Below are positions 39,250 through 46,271 of a stretch of DNA of 64,000 nucleotides, one piece after another (positions within the stretch are counted from its first letter, which is position 1; each line of letters opens with the position of its first letter). Made by a program: the position numbers and the translations under genes. The stretch lies in assembly GCF_026262505.1 (NCBI RefSeq), contig NC_067203.1, positions 24,967,411-25,031,410 of the forward strand, read 5' to 3'. The notes below the pieces were generated by a model. That model was not told the origin of the DNA. It worked only from the letters and a program-made list of their open reading frames with translations, and did no database searches. The stretch comes from Trichomonas vaginalis G3. Its lineage: Eukaryota; Parabasalia; Trichomonadida; Trichomonadidae.

Positions 39250-39720
39250 ATCGAATAATATCCTTTGAATCATAATCAATATAATTGACCTTTCACAGTT
39301 TCTATCGTTTGTTTTATTTCTTTTTGTTCCCCACTATCTGATCGGTCATTGTAATTGTTTTTGTTATAGTATCAGCTTTATCTTTAACTTCAATCTTTTT
39401 TCCATCGGGATATTTAAACCAAAATTCCAAAAATTCGATATTGTCAATCTGTTCATATTTTAATCTATCAATTACATTTTTAATACCATCTGAAAATCTT
39501 ATGAAATGGTCATTATATGGGTTTGATTGAACTAAATTTGAATGAAGTGAATATAACCTGTTGATGAATATGACATTGACTCATATTTTCTGAAACACTA
39601 AAATTTATAACATGAATGAATTTCTTATTCGTTGAATTTATGAATTCTTGAGGTAATCTTATTAGTTTTTATTTATCACCGGAAAATAACGCTTTACCAT
39701 ATTTTTAATCGTAATAAAAA
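39250..39720 (-). pseudogene. Decayed minor capsid (penton-like) protein fragment
   Basis: On the minus strand coherent pieces appear in changing frames: RLPQEFINSTNKKFIHVINF, then NPYNDHFIRFSDGI, then FWFKYPDGKKIEVKDKADTI. Their order and content resemble the single jelly-roll minor capsid protein of trichomonad Mavericks (FINSTN..., hydrophobic strands, then FWF). Several frameshifts and no intact start make it a pseudogene. The family call is tentative. Confidence 0.4.
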
Positions 39721-40402
39721 TGTCAATTATCAATATTATTTCAAATAATAGTTGTGAATTAAATTTAACAGTTAGCGGAATTTATAATGTTACTCTCGTT
39801 TCTGTGAGTGGTAAATTTAATCCCATTCTTTTAGACCCTTCAGATTATATATCATTTATTAAAGATGACCATGAGCCACATAGCGCGGGGTCGTAGACTT
39901 GAAAAAACGTATGATATGTATATAAATAATGTGATAGGCAAATGGGATATTAACACAATTTTAAGTTATTTAAATGAATCATTTACGTATGGTATGAAGA
40001 AAATTTTAAATCAAAACCCGATAAACTTTTTGAACTTGATGAAATAAATAACCTTATTAAATTCCGCTGAAAATTAAATTTTGTACTCCTTATCTTCGTT
40101 CATTGTTGGGGATATTAAATTTTGAAAAGATGTTGGGGATGTTTGTATTTGACACCGGTTCCAATTTCATTTTAATCAAATGTGATAAAGTTAATACCCC
40201 AATGAGATTCACATCAAACATTAACCCTAACTCTTACCATCAATACAAAAACATTTTATCCATCAACTTAAACACATTTTCTTTATCATATCCGTTCAAT
40301 TATCCGGGAATTCATTTATCTTCATTCAAAAGATTTATCAAATATTAAATTTAGAATAACTGACCTATTTGATTGTGATTTAGAATTCATGAATGAAATA
40401 TA

Positions 40403-41702
40403 GGGTGTCCAAAGGTGCGTTTAGCACAGCGCTCTATATGAGACTATTAAAGGAGATATATGCTGATTATAAATATATAATAAAAAATATGATATATGTA
40501 TATGATGAGTATGTTGTATTTTGGCGCCATGCCGGGATATAAAATGAATTTTGAGACAAGAGGGCGTTTCGCGGGAAATTTTGGCGGGATTTTTTTCATT
40601 TTTTTAAATGAATCATAAAGAAAACATCCTCGCTCTTGCAAAAAAATGCAAAGACTGTAAAAAAATCTACGAGACATTGGTAAAATGCTTCGGTATGGAT
40701 GCTCCTAGCTATTCCACTGTAACGTATCATGTTAGGATGTATCACTTCATGAACAAAAAGGCGCCCATCATAAAAATTGACAAAAAATCGCCGGATCAAA
40801 GAAAAATCAAAGCAATTCTTCAAGCGCTAGATGAAGACCCAAGAGCATCACTCAGAAGGATAGAGGAGATGACAAAGATACCACGTACAACAGTCAGTTA
40901 TTATCTGCACAATTATTTGAACTACAAACTAGCGTATACACGTTGGGTTCCGCACAACCTTAATTCAGTTCAAAAAAAATCTAGAGTCCAATCTTCGAAA
41001 GAGCTCCTCTCTATATTGGGTGCGTATCAATCCAAGAAGTTTCGCTTTTTAGTAACAGGGGACGAGTCTTGGTTTCAATATGCAACAGAAGCCAAAATCA
41101 TGTGGATCCCGAAGGATGAAAATCCGCAAACATTCCCGAAGAAAAAAATTGACACACCAATGATGATGTTGTCGGTTTTTTGGGGCGTGAATGGCATCAT
41201 CGCAATTGATATTCTTCAAAAACTTAATACGATGAATGCTCAGTATCTAATTGACAATGTTCTTACTCAAATTATCAATTCTGATGAGTTTGAGAAATCC
41301 AAACAACAAAAACAAAAGTTTGCAATTCATTTTGATAATTCAAGAGTTCACAAAAGTCATAAGGTAATGAATTACTTGGTGGAAAACAATGTCAAAGTTG
41401 TTCCAAACCCAATTTATTCACCTGATATTGCACCCTCTGACTTTTATTTATTCGGCACGCTAAAAAAGAGAGCTGAAGGACGCGAATTCGCGAGTCCAGA
41501 TGATCTTGAAAATTTTGTAAGAGAGCAATTTGAGCAATTTTCTCATGATGATTTAAAGCGTGTCTTTCAAGCCTGGATCGATCGCTGCGAACGCGTGATT
41601 GAATCCAATGGTGATTATATTTAAATAAACTTTATATATATGTAACTTGTTTATTTCTATTCGCAGTATTCAGGTTTGTGCTAAACACACCTTTGGACAC
41701 CC
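40403..41702 (+). mobile_element. Mariner (Tc1/mariner, DD34D) transposon, full length
   Basis: 1300 bp, bounded by TA target duplications at 40401-40402 and 41703-41704. The terminal inverted repeats begin GGGTGTCCAAAGGTG and match over about 26 bp with one mismatch. It contains an open transposase gene. It resembles the Tvmar-type mariners known from trichomonads. It is inserted in an already decayed Maverick gene. Confidence 0.92.
40608..41624 (+). CDS. Mariner transposase
   Basis: 338 residues, the normal length, and intact. The N-terminal about 115 residues contain helix-turn-helix regions (RASLRRIEEMTKIPRTTVSY is the second one). The catalytic triad is complete: first Asp in VTGDESWFQY, second Asp in IHFDNSRVHKSH, third Asp in YSPDIAPSDFYLFG. 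The spacing from the second to the third Asp fits DD34D. The linker signature WVPHNL is present. It would cut and paste the element at TA sites. With both TIRs intact, this copy may still be active or be very young. It starts at ATG 40608, about 205 bp inside the left end. Confidence 0.95.
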   Translation: MNHKENILALAKKCKDCKKIYETLVKCFGMDAPSYSTVTYHVRMYHFMNKKAPIIKIDKKSPDQRKIKAILQALDEDPRASLRRIEEMTKIPRTTVSYYLHNYLNYKLAYTRWVPHNLNSVQKKSRVQSSKELLSILGAYQSKKFRFLVTGDESWFQYATEAKIMWIPKDENPQTFPKKKIDTPMMMLSVFWGVNGIIAIDILQKLNTMNAQYLIDNVLTQIINSDEFEKSKQQKQKFAIHFDNSRVHKSHKVMNYLVENNVKVVPNPIYSPDIAPSDFYLFGTLKKRAEGREFASPDDLENFVREQFEQFSHDDLKRVFQAWIDRCERVIESNGDYI

Positions 41703-41778
41703 TATATTATGGCAATTTCAAATAGAAAAAATAGCTGATGAGATAACAGATTAAATATTTATTTTTAAATCATAATAA

Positions 41779-42834
41779 ATGATTAAACAACAGCAACCAC
41801 AACAACTTAAGGCACAAAACACCCAGGTCCTTCAGACCATTACATATGCCATATATGCATATAATTCAAAGACGGCAGAACAAACGCAAAGGTTGAAATA
41901 TGGAGATTTGGAGATAGTATTGAAAAATGACCATTTCGAATTCGTTTGCAAAGGTGGTGCAGTGATATCAAATATAAAAGAAATTTTATTTATGAATTCA
42001 AAAATTAAAGGAATAACGGATGATATAACATCAATTCCACCAGAAGAACAGAGATATTACGCATTAAATGCATTTCCTAAAGTTTTGAAGATTGGAAGAT
42101 TTAATTTAAATGAGGAATTCATAGAAGGTTTCCTAAACGACATAATGAAGAAGGCAGATAAGGAATATGTGGATAGTGAATTAAATAAGAAAGCAAATTT
42201 GGTTTATGTTGATGAAAAAGATAATGAAATTAAAGAAAAGGTTGAATGGTATCATGAATGGACATTTGAGACTTTTAAAGTTAAAGCTGATACAGAATGG
42301 GTTTCAGGATGTTTAGACCTTAAAGCAGATAAAACATATGTTGATGAAAATTATGCAAAGAAGTCGGAAGTAAATGATGTGATTACAAGCATGAAAAATG
42401 AAATACTTCAAACATTATATCCTGTTGGTTCTATTTATACATCAATGAATTCAACAAATCCAGCAAGTGTTTTAGGTTTTGGTACGTGGAAGCAGATTGT
42501 AGATAAATTCTTATACTGTGCTAGATATTCAAAGCAAACAGGAGGTTCGAAGAAAATTAAAGAAGCAAACCTTCCACCGCACACTCATACAGGAACTACA
42601 AACTTTTCTGGTGACCATATCCACTCATTAAGAGACCACCCATTATACAACTCAGAGTATGAAGCTGGCTATGATGTTTTATCTCCAGATTATAACCATT
42701 CAGCAAAAAAGACTTTTCGACCAACTGAACCAGGAGGAAATCATGTCCATACTTTCACAACAAATCCAACAGGCTTGGGTAAAGATTATATGCCACCATT
42801 TGTGACTGTATTCGCATGGTACCGCGTTCAATAA
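41779..42834 (+). CDS. Maverick protein with phage tail-collar/short-tail-fibre-like C-terminus (copy A)
   Basis: 351 residues, intact. The N-terminal about 125 residues are unique. A middle region carries ADKEYVDSELNKKANLVYVD-type fibre repeats, as in phage tail fibres. The C-terminal about 150 residues have the collar-type signature: LYPVGSIYTSMNSTNPASVL, FGTWKQIVDKFLYCA, GGSKKIKEANLPPHTHTG, and finally DYMPPFVTVFAWYRVQ. HxH motifs occur at HTH, HIH and HVH; in T4 tail-fibre tips such motifs bind metal. Between the scaffold blocks lies a tip of about 45 residues that differs completely from the copy at 58507. It is probably a virion fibre or receptor-binding protein. It follows the mariner-split gene by 25 bp. 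Confidence 0.7.
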   Translation: MIKQQQPQQLKAQNTQVLQTITYAIYAYNSKTAEQTQRLKYGDLEIVLKNDHFEFVCKGGAVISNIKEILFMNSKIKGITDDITSIPPEEQRYYALNAFPKVLKIGRFNLNEEFIEGFLNDIMKKADKEYVDSELNKKANLVYVDEKDNEIKEKVEWYHEWTFETFKVKADTEWVSGCLDLKADKTYVDENYAKKSEVNDVITSMKNEILQTLYPVGSIYTSMNSTNPASVLGFGTWKQIVDKFLYCARYSKQTGGSKKIKEANLPPHTHTGTTNFSGDHIHSLRDHPLYNSEYEAGYDVLSPDYNHSAKKTFRPTEPGGNHVHTFTTNPTGLGKDYMPPFVTVFAWYRVQ

Positions 42835-42998
42835 ACACACTTGAGCCTATTTTGCAGGCTTACCGATTTCAATAAACACACTTGAGACTTGACCCAAAGG
42901 GTTTGGGCTTACCGAATGAACTAAATATATTTTATGTCTGTAATTAATTAGGTAATGAAGTAATAGATGAACTGCAGAAATATATGTTTACGTTAAGT

Positions 42999-43026
42999 GA
43001 CTCAAAGAGTCCGGAGACAAAGTCTC
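42999..43026. repeat. Twin mini-hairpin element
   Basis: GACTC-AAA-GAGTC (42999-43011) is followed by GAGAC-AAA-GTCTC (43014-43026). Each has a 5-bp stem and a 3-nt loop. It is GC-rich relative to its surroundings. Confidence 0.75.
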
Positions 43027-43028
43027 AT

Positions 43029-43313
43029 GTTTCAGGTTATTCAATAATTAATTATTTTTGAAGAACTGAAGGTGTCACCACGTCACCATGTCACCAGGTT
43101 AATTAACTTCTCTGAAAAAATGAGACAACATGACATTTTGACAACAGTCCCGGAAATATATTTTATCATTTATGGTTTCAGGTTATTCAATAATTAATTA
43201 TTTTTGAAGAACTGAGGGTGTCACTACGTCACCATGTCACCAGGTTAATTAACTTCTCTGAAAAAATGAGACAACATGACATTTTGACAACAGTCCCGGA
43301 AATATATTTTATC
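43029..43313. repeat. 139-bp direct duplication
   Basis: The units at about 43029-43167 and 43175-43313 are nearly identical. Each contains a cluster of GTCACC words (GGTGTCAC, CGTCACC, TGTCACC) and ends GGAAATATATTTTATC. Non-coding. Confidence 0.9.
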
Positions 43314-43470
43314 GTAAATGTTTTGTCATGATTTCATCGTATATCCTTTGTCAATACTTCATTGTATATCCTTTGTCAATACTTCATCGTTAATGTTTTG
43401 TCAAAACTAAACGTTAATGTTTTGTCATGGTTTCATCGTTAATGCTTTGTCATGACTTTGTCAAGACTTA
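43311..43470. repeat. Degenerate minisatellite, 24-26 bp unit
   Basis: About six or seven copies of a TTCATCGTTAATGTTTTGTCATGA-like unit (broken here only for description) lie in tandem. The same family appears as three copies at about 55856-55930 and two at about 54088-54135, always in spacers of block B. Confidence 0.75.
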
Positions 43471-43473
43471 TGA

Positions 43474-43600
43474 AGGAGGCGTTGAAGATGTTATACCATC
43501 TAAGAACTTGAGAGAATCGAAGCCAACACATCTGGGACCATTAGAGCGGGAGTACTGGAAAGACAAAAATATGCCAGAAAGAATAAGAAAATTCTTCTAA
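43474..43600 (+). pseudogene. Integrase 3' end fragment (inverted relative to the main integrase)
   Basis: About 40 codons encode the last residues of the Maverick integrase (YEGGVEDVIPSKNLRES ... NMPERIRKFF), nearly identical to the end of the gene at 57384-58466 but on the opposite strand. Homology continues past the stop for about 60 bp. It is truncated on its 5' side by the minisatellite. It is either a rearrangement scar or part of a large inverted repeat. Confidence 0.8.
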
Positions 43601-43605
43601 ACTTT

Positions 43606-43874
43606 TTCATTAGATGTAAATCAGACATGAACGAGAACAGTCATGATATCATTAATGGTACCATTTATTTTAACATAAAGACGCAAAGCGGCGAGGACGA
43701 AGTCCATGACCAAAAATAATGTTTATGTTAGCATGTTAGATCTAACACGTTTTCTAACCACTTTTCTAACATGGTCTAAAACTCTCGAAAATCATGAATT
43801 TTTGACATTTCCTTATGAAAGAAAAATAACGCTAATTTTTTTCTAAGAAAAATTTTTATCTTGTATGTAAAGAT
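43606..43874. other. Spacer with leader of the unknown-protein gene
   Basis: Homologous on its left to the region downstream of the integrase (inverted 57310-57380) and on its right to the leader at 55985-56082 (direct). It holds a twin mini-hairpin at 43682-43705. No gene. Confidence 0.6.
43682..43705. repeat. Twin mini-hairpin element
   Basis: CGC-AAA-GCG (43682-43690) and GGAC-GAA-GTCC (43695-43705). In the homologous inverted sequence near 57310 the segment between CATAAA and CCAAAAATAATG is only TTTACA, so this element looks inserted or substituted here. Confidence 0.75.
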
Positions 43875-44846
43875 ATGATTTCAACAATAGGTTCTACAAC
43901 ACTTCAAACAACAACTTCACCAAACTCTTTAGTTATGAATCCAACATCTATGTTAGTAGAGATGAAAAGCTTCATTCCTTCTTCATATACTTTTGAGACA
44001 GAAATACAAAGAATTAAGCAAGAACTTTTAACAAGTAATTTAGACTGTAGTGCGAAAGATGAAACAAATGAACAGTATCTTTATGACATGCAGGACATTA
44101 TTGACCATTTACTCAAATTGCCTGAAATCCAACAACAAAAGCTCACTATTCATGAATTCGATGAAATAGAAGTGAAACCAACTGACTCAGTAGAAATAAA
44201 GAAGTTCATACGTAAAGTAAACTATGAGTTTCTAGGATATCATTGCAACCATAAAGTTATGGACAAAGATTGCGACATGGTATATAAGAACATCTCTGAC
44301 ATATATAAATCTGGGGAGTTTAAGACATACGACAACTTTGTTTCATTAGTTGCTGAATGTGTATGGCAGATAAGAGATAAAGATAAAAGATGTAAAATAT
44401 GGAATGGACAAATAAAACCAACAACTTTTGAGTTAAAGAAAACCATTGACGCCTTAGTTGTTCTAGCAGGTCAAATTTCAATGTATAACGCAAAAATGAA
44501 TCCGCAATGTTCAAAATGTAAAGCAGCAATAAGGAAATATAACTACTCCGTCAAAGAGATAGAACGTATGCGAAACGACTATGCTGACTTAAAGAAAGAA
44601 GTAGAGAAACCAGCAGAAGATAAAATGGACATGTTAGCATTTCTGAACAAAAACTATCCAACAGCTGACGATTTCCTATTATCTGATGTCAAGAAGAAGT
44701 ATAAAGAAACCTTCGGCATAGTTAAAATTTTTGATATTCTTCGTGAAGAAATAGAAGCTACAAAACTGTTTAAAGTCATGAACCATCGCAAGTTAGTATG
44801 GTTATCTTGGGTACGGCGGCACTGCGTTCCACCTTACCCAATATAA
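43875..44846 (+). CDS. Unknown Maverick protein, copy 1
   Basis: 323 residues. It is about 90 percent identical by eye to the protein at 56083-57048 up to about residue 297 (EEIEATKLF); after that both diverge. Notable parts are a Ser/Thr-rich N-terminus (SPNSLVMNPTSMLVEMKSF), a Cys/His-bearing stretch (GYHCNHKVMDKDCDMVYK), a second pair of cysteines (NPQCSKCKAAIRKYNYSVKE) and a C-terminal helical part with LAFLNKNYPTADDFLLSDVK. The cysteine arrangement could bind zinc, but this is a guess. No family is recognised. Two intact or near-intact copies in block B suggest a conserved Maverick function. This copy lacks the 24-bp hairpin insert found in copy 2. Confidence 0.75.
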   Translation: MISTIGSTTLQTTTSPNSLVMNPTSMLVEMKSFIPSSYTFETEIQRIKQELLTSNLDCSAKDETNEQYLYDMQDIIDHLLKLPEIQQQKLTIHEFDEIEVKPTDSVEIKKFIRKVNYEFLGYHCNHKVMDKDCDMVYKNISDIYKSGEFKTYDNFVSLVAECVWQIRDKDKRCKIWNGQIKPTTFELKKTIDALVVLAGQISMYNAKMNPQCSKCKAAIRKYNYSVKEIERMRNDYADLKKEVEKPAEDKMDMLAFLNKNYPTADDFLLSDVKKKYKETFGIVKIFDILREEIEATKLFKVMNHRKLVWLSWVRRHCVPPYPI

Positions 44847-44925
44847 CCTTAAATATTTACAAAACCAGTAACGTATATTTTACAACACAAAACGACAACA
44901 CTCACTTAACCTTAAATATTTACAA

Positions 44926-45020
44926 AGCCGCCAACCACTTCACTAACGAGCTCACCAACATTTTCGCTAACGACTTCACTAATGAAAAAATAAACGTTCT
45001 CACTAACGTTCCCACTAATG
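44926..45020. repeat. 12-bp degenerate tandem repeat
   Basis: About seven units resembling CACTAACGTTCT (plus strand) lie just past the stop of the minus-strand gene at 45024. In another minus-strand frame they encode 4-residue repeats (SENV, SEVV). If a frameshift exists, they could be the gene's real tail. Confidence 0.6.
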
Positions 45021-45023
45021 TTC

Positions 45024-45344
45024 TCATTTACAAAAGTATTGCAGCGCTTCCCATTGCTGTGCTTCACATAACAGCTCATAATCTTCTGACTCACTTTCTT
45101 CTTCATATAGGTCAAAATCACTGTCATAGTTTATACCTGTAAGTTTTGACAAAGCTAATGAAACACGTTTACCATTTGTATCTATTGCTTTTATATATCT
45201 CCCATTATGTTTGTTGTCGTAAACGCTCAAACTAACTTTACCCTTTCTCCCTCGTATCTGATAGAATGTATTTTCACGAGGAACGAAGAACAAATTCTTG
45301 AACTCATGACCGTTGTAGTTTGTTATCTCAATAGTTTTCGTCAT
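45024..45344 (-). CDS. Small Maverick protein, unknown
   Basis: 106 residues, starting MTKTIEITNYNGHEFKNLFF. The N-terminal 70 residues are basic and strand-rich (RENTFYQIRGRKGKVSLSVYDNKHN is the core), reminiscent of small phage DNA-binding modules placed before HNH domains; this resemblance is weak. The C-terminus is acidic (DLYEEESESEDYE). There is no HNH motif. Together with the small genes at 45509 and 45794 it forms a minus-strand cluster downstream of the capsid gene. Confidence 0.5.
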   Translation of the reverse strand: MTKTIEITNYNGHEFKNLFFVPRENTFYQIRGRKGKVSLSVYDNKHNGRYIKAIDTNGKRVSLALSKLTGINYDSDFDLYEEESESEDYELLCEAQQWEALQYFCK

Positions 45345-45446
45345 TTATATAAAAATAAAATAAAAAATAAACTTAAAAATAAACTTAAAAATTAATGATA
45401 TCACCACCCTCACACGTATGAAAACATAGCACAAAAATAAATTTAG

Positions 45447-45492
45447 GTGAAGTGGTGAAATCTCACCTCTTTTTTCACCTCTTTTTTCACCC
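45447..45492. repeat. GGTGA...TCACC stem-loop spacer motif (site 1)
   Basis: GGTGAAGTGGTGAAATCTCACC is followed by two CTTTTTTCACC blocks. The core GGTGA-AATC-TCACC hairpin is nested in outer GGTGAA / TTCACC arms. It lies between two minus-strand genes. Confidence 0.7.
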
Positions 45493-45508
45493 ACTTGAAT
45501 TCATTGCT

Positions 45509-45745
45509 TTATAACTCTCTTCCTTTCTCCAACTCTTCTAACTTCTTCTTAAGTTCAGCAATGTTGTCCTCATGAAGTTTAATCTTTCTCAAAATTCCTT
45601 CTTTATCTAATGGTTGCTTTATCTTTCTAAACTGAACTCTACCATCCTTCATAGTATGAACGTAAAAACCTTCTGGAACCGCTCCTGATTTAATGTATTC
45701 TACCAAAAATTTTTGTTTCATTGCTTCAGTGACTTTAGTCGTCAT
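45509..45745 (-). CDS. Small coiled-coil Maverick protein
   Basis: 78 residues. The N-terminus contains a basic stretch with GFYVHTMKDGRVQFRKIKQP. The C-terminal 35 residues form a predicted coiled coil (KIKLHEDNIAELKKKLEELE). It has no known domain. It lies in the same strand cluster as the capsid and polymerase genes. Confidence 0.5.
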   Translation of the reverse strand: MTTKVTEAMKQKFLVEYIKSGAVPEGFYVHTMKDGRVQFRKIKQPLDKEGILRKIKLHEDNIAELKKKLEELEKGREL

Positions 45746-45793
45746 TTTACTCTAAATAAAATGTTCAAATAAAATAAAACTAACATTATTTTT

Positions 45794-46241
45794 TCAGTAA
45801 GGAAACGCAGGAGTTTTACGATTTATTTGAGGAGTAGGTTCTGGTTTAAATGTTGGAGTCGGTTTTGGAGTTGACTTTTGAACAGGAGTTTGTACTTTCA
45901 TAGGTTCAGGAGTCATTGAAGGTGTTGTTTGTGAAGGCGTTGGTTTTGACGTTGGTTTTGGCGATGGTGTCGGAGTTTGTTCAAATTCAGCTACTTCAGT
46001 ATTATTTATAACATTTGCTTTATTTCTTTTCAACATCATAACTGCTCCTGCTGTAGCTAGCAAACCTAGTGGGAGACCAAATGCTATTTTTGACAGGAGC
46101 TGGTGGAACACCTAACCTTGGTGAGACTGCTCTTTGCCATTGTGCAGCTCGTAAGAAATATTCAATAGGTGCTCCATAATCGTTTGGTAAAGTTTGTTTC
46201 ATAGATGGTGAAGGTTCACGAGAGCTTGATGAAGAACTCAT
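45794..46241 (-). pseudogene. Single-membrane-span Pro/Thr-rich Maverick protein, one frameshift
   Basis: Two overlapping open frames fit one gene of about 148 codons. The N-terminal frame starts at 46241 (MSSSSSSREPSPSMKQTL) and reads to the region of APVK. The C-terminal frame then supplies a hydrophobic span (IAFGLPLGLLATAGAVMML) and a long Pro/Thr/Ser/Lys tail (TPTPSPKPTSKPTPSQTTP). The frame change lies near 46090. It would be a membrane-anchored, mucin-like or virion membrane protein. The frameshift may be decay or a sequence error. Confidence 0.5.
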
Positions 46242-46271
46242 TTATAAGCTTTAAAAATAAACGTTCATCCT

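Larger units (their letters stand above)
39721..41754 (+). pseudogene. Maverick virion-type gene, frameshifted and split by a mariner
   Basis: The ATG at 39721 starts MSIINIISNNSCELNLTVSG. Later pieces lie in other frames (DMYINNVIGKWDINTILSYL; RFTSNINPNSYHQYKNILSI; LSYPFNYPGIHLSSF). A mariner is inserted at TA 40401-40402, and coding-like sequence resumes after 41704, ending QFQIEKIADEITD before a stop at 41754. At least three frameshifts precede the insertion. Content is beta-rich and next to the penton-like fragment, so a minor capsid role is possible. Confidence 0.5.
42835..43470. other. Non-coding repeat-rich spacer between Maverick blocks A and B
   Basis: No gene. It holds a duplicated AATAAACACACTTGAG...GCTTACCGA unit (about 42835-42915) carrying GC-rich mini-hairpins (AGCCT...AGGCT at 42844-42860; ACCC-AAA-GGGT at 42892-42902), a twin hairpin (42999-43026), a 139-bp direct duplication and a minisatellite. 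The structure suggests a junction or end region of Maverick elements. Confidence 0.6.

Noticed and set aside
43311..43470. Terminal inverted repeat of a Maverick
   Set aside because: I searched for long inverted ends around 33.4-33.9, 42.8-43.7 and 60.5 kb and could not pair them with a target duplication. The repeats here are direct, so element ends remain undefined.
44798..45142. Plus-strand frame with TN(I/V) repeats
   Set aside because: It is generated by a 12-bp tandem repeat and overlaps the more credible minus-strand gene at 45024-45344.
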